Assembly (NCBI GenBank): GCA_947489325.1
Contig: CANLDA010000009.1
Coordinates: forward strand, 93,463 to 157,462
Length of the DNA stretch: 64,000 nt
From: an uncultured Paracoccaceae bacterium
GTDB taxonomy: Bacteria; Pseudomonadota; Alphaproteobacteria; Rhodobacterales; Rhodobacteraceae
Reading direction: 5' to 3'
The translations under genes were made by a program, and so were the position numbers. Under the pieces are notes generated by a model that was not told where the DNA came from, did not search any database, and was given only the letters and a program-made list of their open reading frames with translations. This document shows, one piece after another, positions 35,471-43,999 of this stretch (positions are counted from its first letter, which is position 1; every line of letters starts with the position of its first letter).

Positions 35471-36319
35471 TTATTTGCCCAAATTCTGCGGTTTTTCGCC
35501 CACAACAACCCGGTCCCGGCCATCAAGATCAGGCAGGATTTCGACAGCGGCATATCCTGATTGCACAAACAAGGTTTTCACCTCTGCCCCCTGCCGCCAG
35601 CCAATTTCCACCATCAGCCGCCCACCGGGCACCAAATGGGCCAAGGCATCCCGTGTGATGATACGATAGGCGCTCAACCCATCGCTTTCGTCCGTCAGGG
35701 CGATGCGAGGTTCGTGTGTCAGTTCCGGGGCCAATGCCGACATCTCGTCCAATGCGATATAGGGCGGGTTAGATACAATCAGATCAAACTCTCCACGAAT
35801 GGCCCCAAGCCAATCAGATTGCAGAAATTCGCATTGTTCCGTCACGGCCAAACGCTCTGCATTCTGTTGCGCAACCTTCAACGCCGCGGCCGATACATCC
35901 GCACCAGTTCCCTGCGCCTCTGCACGTGCGGCCAACAACGACAGCAAAATCGCACCTGATCCAACCCCAAGGTCCAACACCTTTTGAAAAGGGGCGTCTA
36001 AGGCAGCACTGACCAGAGCCTCAGTTTCCGGACGCGGGTCAAGCACATCAGGCGTCACGCGAAACACATGATTGTAAAACGCCCGTTCCTCCAGAATATG
36101 TGACAGTGGTTCGCGCGCCACGCGACGCGTGACCAATACTTCAAGGCGCGCCATGTCCGCATCTGCCACTTCCTCGTGCATTTCAAGCGTCAGGCGCGCA
36201 ATCGGGATGTGCAGCCCATGTGCCACGATCAAACGCGCATCTCTGTTTGCCCCGTCAATGCCAACGGCCTCAAGACGCATGCGCGCCTTACGCACCAAAT
36301 CGCCAACAGTTTGGCTCAC
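35471..36319 (-). CDS. prmC: release factor glutamine methyltransferase PrmC
   Basis: PrmC methylates the Gln of the GGQ motif in RF1 and RF2. The 282-aa protein has the helical N-terminal domain (about 1-75) and a Rossmann methyltransferase domain with [13 protein letters not shown] and the NPPY motif (VSNPPYIAL). It starts inside the prfA stop (ATGA at 36316-36319), the usual prfA-prmC pair. Its second substrate, prfB, is encoded 12 kb further on. Confidence 0.95.
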   Translation of the reverse strand: MSQTVGDLVRKARMRLEAVGIDGANRDARLIVAHGLHIPIARLTLEMHEEVADADMARLEVLVTRRVAREPLSHILEERAFYNHVFRVTPDVLDPRPETEALVSAALDAPFQKVLDLGVGSGAILLSLLAARAEAQGTGADVSAAALKVAQQNAERLAVTEQCEFLQSDWLGAIRGEFDLIVSNPPYIALDEMSALAPELTHEPRIALTDESDGLSAYRIITRDALAHLVPGGRLMVEIGWRQGAEVKTLFVQSGYAAVEILPDLDGRDRVVVGEKPQNLGK

Positions 36320-37371
36320 CCTTCCATCTCCGCCAGCATCGCGGCCTGATCATCCGCAGTTAGCGCGTCGATGATCTCATCCAGATCCCCCGCCATCACC
36401 TGATCCAGCTTATAGAGCGTCAGGTTGATGCGATGATCGGTCATGCGCCCCTGCGGGAAATTATAAGTGCGAATGCGTTCAGACCGATCGCCTGACCCCA
36501 CCTGCGAACGCCGATCAGCAGACCGTGCTTCATCCACGCGCTGACGCTCCATATCATAAAGCCGCGTCTTAAGGACCTGCATCGCAATCTCCCGGTTGCG
36601 GTGCTGGGACTTTTCAGACGAGGTGACAACAATCCCCGATGGAATATGCGTGATACGCACCGCAGAATCAGTGGTATTGACATGCTGCCCCCCTGCACCA
36701 GAGCTGCGCATGGTATCAATGCGAAGATCATTGGCCTCAATGTGAATGTCCACATCCTCGGCCTCTGGCAACACTGCCACGGTCGCCGCAGATGTATGAA
36801 TACGCCCGCCACTTTCCGTTGTGGGCACACGCTGCACACGGTGCACCCCAGATTCATATTTCAACCGAGCAAAGACATTCACACCTTTGACATGGGCCAC
36901 CACCTCTTTGATGCCGCCCAGCTCGGTTTCTTGGTATTCGATAATGTCTAATTTCCAACCCTGACTTTCAGCATATCGCTGATACATCCGCAGCAAATCA
37001 CCAGCAAACAGCGCAGCTTCATCACCACCCGTGCCGGGGCGAATTTCAATCATTGCCGGGCGCGCGTCTGCTTTATCCTTAGGCAAAAGCGCCAGTTGCA
37101 GCGTCTTCTCTGCTTCGGGCAACTGCGCCTTCAATACGGGCAATTCTTCTTCTGCCAGTTCACGCATATCTGCGTCTTCCAGCATCAATTCGGCCTCTTC
37201 CAAGTCAGCCAGCAATTGCCGATACGCCCCGATTTGTTCAATCAACGGCTTAAGATCGGAATATTCTTTGGCCAGCTCAGCAATATCTGCCCCAGCCGTC
37301 CCCTCTGCCATCTGCGCTTCAAGAAACTCAAAACGCCGGGCAATCTGTTCTAAACGCTCTATCGGAACCAT
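36316..37371 (-). CDS. prfA: peptide chain release factor 1
   Basis: RF1 ends translation at UAA and UAG. The 351-aa protein has the PCRF domain, the GGQ loop ([18 protein letters not shown], about residue 230), and the anticodon-like region with [27 protein letters not shown], whose PxT tripeptide (PTT here) marks RF1. ATG 37371 has GGAAG in front. Operon with prmC. Confidence 0.96.
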   Translation of the reverse strand: MVPIERLEQIARRFEFLEAQMAEGTAGADIAELAKEYSDLKPLIEQIGAYRQLLADLEEAELMLEDADMRELAEEELPVLKAQLPEAEKTLQLALLPKDKADARPAMIEIRPGTGGDEAALFAGDLLRMYQRYAESQGWKLDIIEYQETELGGIKEVVAHVKGVNVFARLKYESGVHRVQRVPTTESGGRIHTSAATVAVLPEAEDVDIHIEANDLRIDTMRSSGAGGQHVNTTDSAVRITHIPSGIVVTSSEKSQHRNREIAMQVLKTRLYDMERQRVDEARSADRRSQVGSGDRSERIRTYNFPQGRMTDHRINLTLYKLDQVMAGDLDEIIDALTADDQAAMLAEMEG

Positions 37372-37516
37372 ATGCTTCCTTCCCTCATTGACGTGGGCGG
37401 GTCAAGCGCCTCGTTCGCCATCTCCGGTTTAAAGGGGCTGTCAGGGTGCATCACGGGATAAATAGGTGCGCGGAAGCGCGCATTTTGATCACCTCAAATA
37501 TGTGCTACACTAAGGT

Positions 37517-37816
37517 ATGAAATGGCTCACTCTCGCTTTATCCCTATGTGCGACCACCGCTTTTGCCGATTACAATATGAACGGTAAAACGATCGAATGT
37601 TATTGCACGGACACATCCGGTGGGCGCGTTGAATTAGGCGATTCCATCTGTTTATTCGTGGATGGGCGCAGCTTTATGGCGCAATGTCAGATGTCGCTGA
37701 ATGTCCCGATGTGGCGAGAGGTTGCGCCCTCTTGTCTCTCTTCAGACCTGCAATCAAGTCCCCGTCAAAGCCGCCAACCATCGATCGACACGTTCAGCAT
37801 TGACACCAAAATCTGA
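37517..37816 (+). CDS. small secreted Cys-rich protein
   Basis: The 99-aa protein has a signal peptide (cleavage after AFA, about residue 17) and a mature part with five cysteines (ECYCTDT, SICLF, AQCQM, PSCLSS), fitting two disulfides or metal binding. I recall similar proteins in roseobacters but know no function. A -10-like TACACT at 37506-37511 with TG four bases upstream lies so close to the ATG that a leaderless transcript is possible, though AAGG is also there. Its last 63 bases overlap the convergent DUF1499 gene. Confidence 0.7.
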   Translation: MKWLTLALSLCATTAFADYNMNGKTIECYCTDTSGGRVELGDSICLFVDGRSFMAQCQMSLNVPMWREVAPSCLSSDLQSSPRQSRQPSIDTFSIDTKI

Positions 37817-38179
37817 TCGTCCGAACCTCTGGCGCGCACAAATCACAAGATCATCACCGTCTTGATGCGCTGTGGTGTAATCAGGAAATCCTATCAGTCG
37901 CGATCGGCTGACATAGGTGACCATTCCCTCTTGAACAGATCCTGCAAGTCGCTCTGTTCGAGGTTCGCTAACAGCAATCGTGTCAAAGCGATTTAAACTC
38001 CGTTCATCCACTGTAAGACGACGTTTTACGCCGCATTTATGGCGGCCATTACTGACCACTGAGGGCACCACATGCCAACGCGCAGGATCAGAAGGGGCAA
38101 ATCGCACGTATGCCACCAACAATAGGGGGATGAATACGATCACCCAAATATATACCATAATTGCTTTCCTAAATGTCAT
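37754..38179 (-). CDS. DUF1499 family membrane-anchored protein
   Basis: The 141-aa protein starts with a membrane segment (about residues 7-28) and then the DUF1499 domain, ending ARQRFGRSDFGVNAERVDRW, which is the family hallmark (RSRFGxSDFGVNRxRV). DUF1499 proteins are widespread in proteobacteria and plants with unknown function. ATG 38179 is preferred over 38200. The C-terminus overlaps the convergent small secreted gene by 63 bases, a long coding overlap. Confidence 0.85.
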   Translation of the reverse strand: MTFRKAIMVYIWVIVFIPLLLVAYVRFAPSDPARWHVVPSVVSNGRHKCGVKRRLTVDERSLNRFDTIAVSEPRTERLAGSVQEGMVTYVSRSRLIGFPDYTTAHQDGDDLVICARQRFGRSDFGVNAERVDRWLAALTGT

Positions 38180-38360
38180 TTCAGGCCTCAAAACAGGCAC
38201 AGATTACCAATCAAAAGCCAGAACGCCACTCTACAAGCACCCGTAATAAAATGGCCAAAATTGCGTCCCTGATCAACATTCAGACATAGATGCGCACGGA
38301 TCAATCCCCTACAGGTGATCTTGCCACCCACCGGAGCAATTGAGCAACATATCAATGACG

Positions 38361-39521
38361 TTATAAAGGCTGCGCGCGCTCAACAAGACGGGCAAAAAAC
38401 GAGGCTCCAAAGGGCGCCGCTTCGTCATTGAAATCATAGTTTGGGTTGTGCAGCCCGGCACTTTCACCATGGCCCAAAAACAGATAGGCCCCTGGGCGCT
38501 GTTCCAGCATATAGGAAAAATCCTCGGCACCCATTTCCGTACCTGTATTCCCGTTGACAGCGTCCTCGCCCGCCACTTCGCGCGCGACATCTACGGCAAA
38601 GGCTGCTTTGTCGGGGGTGTTCACAGTTGCGGGGTACCCTATTTCTATCAACACATCAGCCTGCACGCCATAGCTCGCAGCCTGCCCCGCCACCACTGCG
38701 CGAATGCGGTCATGGATCATCTGCTGCACAGTCTTATCAAAGGTCCGGATTGTGCCCCCTACAAAGGCCGTATCAGGCGTGATGTTATCCGCCGTACCCG
38801 AATGGATTTGCGTCACTGCACATACAGCTTCTTGGCGGGTGTCATGGTTGCGACTGATGATGGTTTGTAGGCTGTTGACGATTCCCACTGCAGCCACAAT
38901 CGGATCTATGCAGTCCTGTGGATAAGCCCCGTGCCCACCTTGTCCAATGATGTCGATATGAAAAGTATCAACAGCGGCCATAATGGCATCTGGTGTTGTA
39001 TAAAAATGGCCCAATTCAGCAGCTGGCGTGTTGTGTAGGGCGTAAACCTGGTCAATGGCAAACCGATCCATCATGCCTTCTTCGACCATAAAACGCGCAC
39101 CACCGCTTGATTCCTCGGCCGGCTGAAAGATCAGGGCAACACGGCCCGAAAACTTACGCGTTTCCGCAAGGTATTTCGCAGCGCCCAACAACATCGTCGT
39201 GTGCCCGTCATGGCCGCAAGCGTGCATAACGCCATCCACCTTTGATGCATGTTCCAGCCCTGTCGTTTCCTGCATTGGCAGCGCATCCATATCAGCCCGC
39301 AGCCCAATTGTGCCGCCCGGCCCTTGTCCATTGATGATCGCCACGACCCCGGATTTTGCGATACCCTCGTGAATCTCATCGACGCCGAATTCTTTTAGGC
39401 GTGCCACCACAAAGGCCGCGGTTTCATAACACTCCATATCCAATTCAGGGTGCATATGCAGATGTCGACGCCATGTTTTCATCTCATCTGCGTAATCTGC
39501 AATGCGGTTCACCACTGGCAT
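38361..39521 (-). CDS. M20 family amidohydrolase (hippurate hydrolase/aminoacylase type)
   Basis: The 386-aa protein has the M20D pattern: RRHLHMHPELDMECYET at the start, MHACGHDGHTTMLLGAA (Cys/His/Asp metal ligands), FQPAEESSGGARFMV (catalytic Glu-Glu) and MGAEDFSYML at the end, plus a dimerisation lid (about residues 180-300). Such enzymes hydrolyse N-acyl amino acids or related amides in the cytosol. ATG 39521 starts the domain; the frame upstream overlaps mazG's promoter region. It is divergent from mazG by 63 bases. Confidence 0.93.
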   Translation of the reverse strand: MPVVNRIADYADEMKTWRRHLHMHPELDMECYETAAFVVARLKEFGVDEIHEGIAKSGVVAIINGQGPGGTIGLRADMDALPMQETTGLEHASKVDGVMHACGHDGHTTMLLGAAKYLAETRKFSGRVALIFQPAEESSGGARFMVEEGMMDRFAIDQVYALHNTPAAELGHFYTTPDAIMAAVDTFHIDIIGQGGHGAYPQDCIDPIVAAVGIVNSLQTIISRNHDTRQEAVCAVTQIHSGTADNITPDTAFVGGTIRTFDKTVQQMIHDRIRAVVAGQAASYGVQADVLIEIGYPATVNTPDKAAFAVDVAREVAGEDAVNGNTGTEMGAEDFSYMLEQRPGAYLFLGHGESAGLHNPNYDFNDEAAPFGASFFARLVERAQPL

Positions 39522-39584
39522 GGTCTGGACTCCCCTGTTCTCATGCGCCTTTATGCACTCAACACTGGAAAGGACCCCTCTGCA

Positions 39585-40424
39585 ATGGCCGATACCAAGC
39601 TGATTCATAATCCCAAAGGCGGGATGCCACGCTTGTTGGAAATCATGCGGTGTTTGCGTGACCCTGAAACCGGGTGTCCTTGGGATATTGAACAGGATTT
39701 TGCGACCATCGCCCCTTATACCATCGAAGAGGCCTATGAGGTTGCCGATGCGATTGAGCGCAAGGCTTGGGACGAATTAAAGGGCGAGCTGGGCGATTTG
39801 CTATTTCAGTCAGTGTTTCACGCCCAAATGGCGCAAGAGGCCGGGTTGTTCACCTTTGACGAGATCGCCGACACCATGTCCGACAAGATGGTGGCACGCC
39901 ATCCTCATGTGTTTGGCGATGAAAACCGCGATAAATCAGCGGAACAACAGACCCGCGACTGGGAAACCATCAAGGCCGCCGAACGTGCGGCCAAGCAACA
40001 ACAAGGCGCGTTGGACGGCGTGGCTGTGGGACTGCCCGCCCTGCTGCGTGCCGTGAAATTGCAAAAGCGCGCCGCGCGCGTGGGGTTTGACTGGCCTGAT
40101 GCCAGCCATGTGTTGGATAAGATCGTTGAAGAAAGCCACGAGTTGGTCGAGGCGCGTGATATCCTGTCCCAAGCCGAGGTCGAAGAAGAATTTGGCGATT
40201 TACTGTTTGTCATGGCCAATCTGGCGCGCCACTTGAACGTAGAGCCCGAGGCCGCCTTGCGTGCCACCAACGCCAAATTCACCCGTCGCTTTGGCAAGAT
40301 AGAGGAAAAACTCGCCGCGCGCGGAAAACGCCCTGAACAGTCGGATTTGGCCGAGATGGACGCCCTGTGGGACGAGGCAAAGGCCGAAGAAAAAGAAGCC
40401 AGAAGAATGGCCCGGAAAGAGTAG
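39585..40424 (+). CDS. mazG: nucleoside triphosphate pyrophosphohydrolase MazG
   Basis: MazG hydrolyses NTPs and dNTPs to monophosphates and cleans the nucleotide pool. The 279-aa protein has two MazG domains in tandem: CPWDIEQDFATIAPYTIEEAYE with ELKGELGDLLFQ in the first (about residues 25-110) and the second about 150-240 with ESHELVEA and EEEFGDLLF, each supplying the Glu/Asp metal ligands (EExxE...ExxD). ATG 39585 has AAGGAC upstream. The orphan gene at 40544 follows after 119 bases. Confidence 0.95.
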   Translation: MADTKLIHNPKGGMPRLLEIMRCLRDPETGCPWDIEQDFATIAPYTIEEAYEVADAIERKAWDELKGELGDLLFQSVFHAQMAQEAGLFTFDEIADTMSDKMVARHPHVFGDENRDKSAEQQTRDWETIKAAERAAKQQQGALDGVAVGLPALLRAVKLQKRAARVGFDWPDASHVLDKIVEESHELVEARDILSQAEVEEEFGDLLFVMANLARHLNVEPEAALRATNAKFTRRFGKIEEKLAARGKRPEQSDLAEMDALWDEAKAEEKEARRMARKE

Positions 40425-40543
40425 CATCGAAATGAACACGCCACCTGAGTTATAAGAAATGCCTATATACAGCTTGAAGTCCGGATGTCAGCTATGAGCC
40501 GAAACCTACTGTTGACTAAGCAAAGAATGGGTTAGGAATAGCC

Positions 40544-41080
40544 ATGAAAAAAGAAGCTGAACTACGACTAACTTCCGAGGTTTATGCACGCCGATTTCTT
40601 GATTACGGACCTGATGAAACAGTAATTACATGGGCAGAGAATATGACATTGTCCGGGTTCGCCTCCGACAGCCTTTTCATTCTCTTGGGCGAGGTCGGGC
40701 CATTTAACAAATTTGAAATCGACGAGCTGCTGGATCGCATCCATTATGAGCTTCAACTTCCCAAAATACGCGACAAAAACGAAGCCCTTGCAATCATCGC
40801 AACAGCTTACGTTCAAAGATTTATTCAAGGTAAGACTGACAGCGCCGACACACTGTTTCGACTATCACAAATGTATACCGAAGAGGGCAACGCTGCGGTT
40901 ATTGGTGACTTCTATCTCCTTCACTACGCCGCAGTAGACCTAGCCACAGAGGATGTTCAGTACTACTGGCCGGAGGCCCACCGAGGGAATATCGAAAAGG
41001 TAATACAGAACCAATGTATCAAATGGTTAAAAGAACATCGGATAGCTGCTTGGCGCAAATACGAATGGGCTGAGGCATAG
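40544..41080 (+). CDS. hypothetical protein, no family recognised
   Basis: The 178-aa product is soluble, mostly helical and acidic, with aromatic-rich parts (HYAAVDLATEDVQYYWPEAHR) and no signal peptide, Cys motif or nucleotide-binding motif. TTAGGAAT precedes ATG 40544. Base composition is visibly more AT-rich than mazG before it and codons such as ATA, CGA and CTA are frequent, which suggests acquisition by transfer. A hairpin GGAACGG/CCGTTCC (41104-41134) follows the stop. Nothing links it to a known pathway. Confidence 0.65.
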   Translation: MKKEAELRLTSEVYARRFLDYGPDETVITWAENMTLSGFASDSLFILLGEVGPFNKFEIDELLDRIHYELQLPKIRDKNEALAIIATAYVQRFIQGKTDSADTLFRLSQMYTEEGNAAVIGDFYLLHYAAVDLATEDVQYYWPEAHRGNIEKVIQNQCIKWLKEHRIAAWRKYEWAEA

Positions 41081-41103
41081 TAGGGTTTCTAACGGACTGT
41101 CCG

Positions 41104-41134
41104 GGAACGGCGGTTTTGTCCCGCTAACCGTTCC
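41104..41134. other. hairpin after the orphan gene
   Basis: GGAACGG (41104-41110) pairs with CCGTTCC (41128-41134), with an inner CGG/CCG. There is no U tract. It is a likely 3' end structure of the 40544 gene. Confidence 0.4.
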
Positions 41135-41185
41135 AAAGCGAGAGCATCCTATGACTAAAGGCGTTTGCAAGGGGCAATCAAGAAA

Positions 41186-41202
41186 CGCAGCCAGTGGCTG
41201 CG
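41186..41202 (-). terminator. weak terminator on the minus strand
   Basis: CGCAGCC/GGCTGCG is a 7-bp stem with a 3-nt loop; on the minus strand it is followed by TTTCTTG. It lies 30 bases after the stop of the gene at 41233. Confidence 0.45.
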
Positions 41203-41232
41203 CCTCTAGGGTCTTATACGCGTTGCTTAGGG

Positions 41233-41832
41233 TTAACGTTTAAATTCTTTGGACATGTGACATTGCGCAAAGGCCGTGTAATCCGCGTTGTTGCTGTTGC
41301 ACGGAAACAGTTTGGTATATGGATAGGGCTGCAATTCTCGCGGCAGATCAAAGAACTGTTTGTGCACCCCGAGCACGTCATCACCGCTGACCTTGGCCAC
41401 AACTTTGGTGATCAACTTATACAGCCGCTTGGCGCGATCAATGCCCGGTAAATCCGAAACCTCTTCGGCAATCCCTTCCAGCAGGTCATCCAGCGCCTCG
41501 CCAAGATCATCATCAATGATGGAATCCTCTTCCATCAGATACCAAGTGACCTCAAGTTGAGCATTGAAGGGTACATAAATCTGAAGCCACTCTCCGGTTG
41601 GCTGCAAATGTTTCCACTTGCCGCGATCAGCCTTTGTGTATGTCACATACAAATCGCTGCCCCCGACATGGGTTTTCACCAAATCACCATTTACAGTGCG
41701 CTCAACCACTGTGACGATCCCGTAAATTTCGTCGTCACCCGTATCATCATCTTTGTCATTCAGGGTTTCGCCTTGCAGACGTTGCATGCGCGCGCACATG
41801 TTTGGAATACGTATTTCTCTGACTTTTGGCAT
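41233..41832 (-). CDS. hypothetical acidic protein, no family recognised
   Basis: The 199-aa product begins MPKVREIRIPNMCARMQRLQ, has an acidic insert (KDDDTGDDE), a beta-rich middle (EWLQIYVPFNAQLEVTWYLM), a very acidic helix (IIDDDLGEALDDLLEGIAEE) and a C-terminal part with two late cysteines. AGGAGG lies six bases before ATG 41832, so expression is well supported. No signal peptide or membrane segment. It shares the isolated 1.4-kb stretch with the orphan at 40544, convergent with it. I cannot assign a function. Confidence 0.65.
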   Translation of the reverse strand: MPKVREIRIPNMCARMQRLQGETLNDKDDDTGDDEIYGIVTVVERTVNGDLVKTHVGGSDLYVTYTKADRGKWKHLQPTGEWLQIYVPFNAQLEVTWYLMEEDSIIDDDLGEALDDLLEGIAEEVSDLPGIDRAKRLYKLITKVVAKVSGDDVLGVHKQFFDLPRELQPYPYTKLFPCNSNNADYTAFAQCHMSKEFKR

Positions 41833-42041
41833 AATAGCCTCCTATGTTTTTGCTCCCATCGCTCTTTTGAATGCGGACAAGTCTATCACAGAACCGCATC
41901 TCCTTGTGGATTCTGCCGGATCAAGGCGAAAACTGGCCGTAAACCAGCATCAATTTCGCGAAAATTCTCAAAAAACACCCTCACGCGCAACTTTCGGAAA
42001 GAAAAATACCCATTTAGGATAGTTTTCTCTTTCAATTACGG

Positions 42042-42070
42042 TTGACGCCCCCCTTTGGTCCACCTAATGT
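42042..42070 (+). promoter_or_regulatory. promoter of ilvBN
   Basis: TTGACG (42042-42047) and TAATGT (42065-42070) are separated by 17 bases, a good sigma-70 promoter. Transcription from about 42077 would give a 5' leader of some 155 bases containing the leader peptide and attenuator. The upstream stretch 41833-42041 shows no gene. Confidence 0.7.
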
Positions 42071-42097
42071 CCCGCTGACGCAAAGAGGACCTGAACT

Positions 42098-42148
42098 ATG
42101 AACAACGATCTAATCGTCGTGCTAGGATTTTGGCGCATGGGCCGGTAA
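42098..42148 (+). CDS. ilvB leader peptide (attenuator peptide)
   Basis: A 16-codon frame, MNNDLIVVLGFWRMGR, starts at ATG 42098 behind AGAGGA (about 42084-42089) and ends TAA 42146-42148. Five successive codons read Leu-Ile-Val-Val-Leu, the products of the downstream enzyme's pathways, including two CTA Leu codons. Together with the alternative hairpins that follow and a terminator, this fits ribosome-mediated attenuation: shortage of charged branched-chain tRNAs stalls the ribosome on these codons. Seen directly: the frame, its codons, the RBS and position. Inferred: regulation. Confidence 0.8.
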   Translation: MNNDLIVVLGFWRMGR

Positions 42149-42200
42149 CGGACACCATAACGGTACCCCATGCGCCCCCGAGAGTTTCGGGGGCTTTTTT
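42132..42200 (+). promoter_or_regulatory. ilvB attenuator: antiterminator and terminator hairpins
   Basis: Terminator: GCCCCCGA (42174-42181) pairs with TCGGGGGC (42187-42194), followed by six T. Competing stem: GGCGCATGGG (42132-42141), inside the end of the leader frame, is perfectly complementary to CCCATGCGCC (42167-42176), which shares bases 42174-42176 with the terminator. A ribosome reading through to the leader stop masks 42132-42141 and lets the terminator form; one stalled on Leu-Ile-Val-Val-Leu (42110-42124) would favour the competing stem and read-through into ilvB. Confidence 0.78.
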
Positions 42201-42233
42201 GTAAGTAATGCGGCGTTGCAAACGGAGAGTAAG

Positions 42234-43988
42234 ATGACACGTCAAATGACCGGAGCGGAAATGGTAGTTCAAGCCCTGAAGGATCAGGGTGTGGACACAG
42301 TGTTCGGATACCCCGGCGGTGCCGTCCTACCGATTTATGACGCAATTTTTCAGCAAAATGACATCCGTCACATCCTTGTTCGTCACGAACAAGGCGCGGT
42401 TCATGCGGCCGAAGGCTATGCGCGCTCAACTGGTAAGGTGGGCGTTGCGCTGGTCACATCCGGCCCCGGTGCCACCAATGCGGTGACAGGGCTGACCGAC
42501 GCCTTGCTGGATTCCATTCCAATCATTGTTCTGTCAGGTCAGGTGCCAACCTTCATGATCGGCTCTGACGCCTTTCAAGAGGCCGACACCGTGGGCATCA
42601 CCCGCCCTTGCACCAAACACAACTGGTTGGTGAAGGACACAAAAACCCTGTCAGGCACCCTGCATCAGGCGTTTCATGTTGCCAAATCTGGCCGTCCCGG
42701 TCCGGTTCTCGTGGATATCCCCAAGGACGTACAATTTGCGAGTGCGGACTACACAGCGCCAAAATCGGCCAATACGTCCAACTATCAGCCACAGCTGAAG
42801 GGGGACATCGACGAGATCACAGCCCTTGTTGAACTGATGGAAAACGCCAAACGTCCGGTGTTTTACACAGGCGGCGGCGTGATCAACTCTGGCCCCGCCG
42901 CAAGCCAATTGCTGCGTGAATTGGTCGAGGCTACAGGCTTTCCAATCACCTCTACTTTGATGGGTCTTGGGGCCTATCCAGCGTCAGGTACCAAATGGTT
43001 GGGCATGTTGGGCATGCATGGCTTGTACGAGGCCAATATGGCCATGCATGGCTGTGATTTGATGATCAACATCGGTGCGCGGTTCGATGACCGGATCACC
43101 GGCTTGATTTCGGCCTTTTCCCCAAAATCCAAAAAGGCCCACATCGATATTGACCCAAGTTCGATCAACAAGGTGATCAAAACCGATATTCCAATTGTTG
43201 GCGACGTGGCCCATGTGCTTGAAGATATGCTGAAGGTCTGGAAAGCCCGCGGACGCAAGACCAACAAGGAAGGTCTCGCAAAATGGTGGACACAGATCGA
43301 ACAGTGGCGCGCCAAAGATTGCCTAGCATTCAAACAGGACGGCCCAACCATTCGTCCCCAATACGCGCTGCAACGCTTAGAAGAACTGACCAAAGGCATG
43401 GACCGCTACATCACCACAGAGGTTGGCCAGCACCAGATGTGGGCCGCGCAATACCTTAACTTTGAAGACCCGAACCGCTTTATGACGTCTGGCGGTCTGG
43501 GCACTATGGGGTATGGATTCCCCGCCTCCATCGGCGTGCAGATGGCGCATCCAGACTCGCTTGTTGTGAATGTCGCCGGTGAAGCATCTTGGTTGATGAA
43601 TATGCAGGAAATGGGCACCGCGGTGCAATTCCGCCTGCCGGTAAAACAGTTCATCCTGAACAATGAACGCCTTGGTATGGTGCGTCAGTGGCAGGAATTG
43701 TTGCACGGTGAGCGGTATAGCCACAGCTGGTCCGAAGCCCTGCCTGATTTCGTGAAACTCGCCGAGGCCTTTGGTGCCAAAGGTATTCTTTGTTCCGATC
43801 CCAAGGATTTGGATGATGCGATCATGGAAATGATCAACCACGACGGCCCGGTGATCTTTGATTGCCTAGTTGAAAAGCACGAGAACTGCTTCCCGATGAT
43901 CCCATCGGGCAAGCCGCACAATGAAATGTTGCTGGGCGAGGCGTCAACACAAGGCGCCATCGAAGCTGGCGGCGCGGTTCTGGTGTAA
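42234..43988 (+). CDS. ilvB: acetolactate synthase large subunit
   Basis: The enzyme condenses pyruvate with pyruvate or 2-oxobutyrate, the first common step to Val, Leu and Ile. The 584-aa protein has the TPP-enzyme plan: PYR domain with GYPGGAVLPIYDA and the catalytic Glu in RHEQGAVHAAEGYA, a FAD-binding middle domain, and a PP domain with NVAGEASWLMNMQEM, where the usual Asp of the GD(A/G)S metal site is Glu. ATG 42234 follows GGAGAG. ilvN starts 11 bases after the stop. Control is by the attenuator upstream. Confidence 0.95.
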   Translation: MTRQMTGAEMVVQALKDQGVDTVFGYPGGAVLPIYDAIFQQNDIRHILVRHEQGAVHAAEGYARSTGKVGVALVTSGPGATNAVTGLTDALLDSIPIIVLSGQVPTFMIGSDAFQEADTVGITRPCTKHNWLVKDTKTLSGTLHQAFHVAKSGRPGPVLVDIPKDVQFASADYTAPKSANTSNYQPQLKGDIDEITALVELMENAKRPVFYTGGGVINSGPAASQLLRELVEATGFPITSTLMGLGAYPASGTKWLGMLGMHGLYEANMAMHGCDLMINIGARFDDRITGLISAFSPKSKKAHIDIDPSSINKVIKTDIPIVGDVAHVLEDMLKVWKARGRKTNKEGLAKWWTQIEQWRAKDCLAFKQDGPTIRPQYALQRLEELTKGMDRYITTEVGQHQMWAAQYLNFEDPNRFMTSGGLGTMGYGFPASIGVQMAHPDSLVVNVAGEASWLMNMQEMGTAVQFRLPVKQFILNNERLGMVRQWQELLHGERYSHSWSEALPDFVKLAEAFGAKGILCSDPKDLDDAIMEMINHDGPVIFDCLVEKHENCFPMIPSGKPHNEMLLGEASTQGAIEAGGAVLV

Positions 43989-43999
43989 GGAGAGAAATC

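Noticed and set aside
41152..41244. 31-codon frame on the plus strand in the gap after the orphan gene
   Set aside because: No ribosome binding site, and it runs over the minus-strand terminator and the end of the 41233 gene.
40425..42041. Insertion sequence or prophage remnant around the orphan genes
   Set aside because: No transposase, integrase or terminal repeats were found; only composition is unusual.
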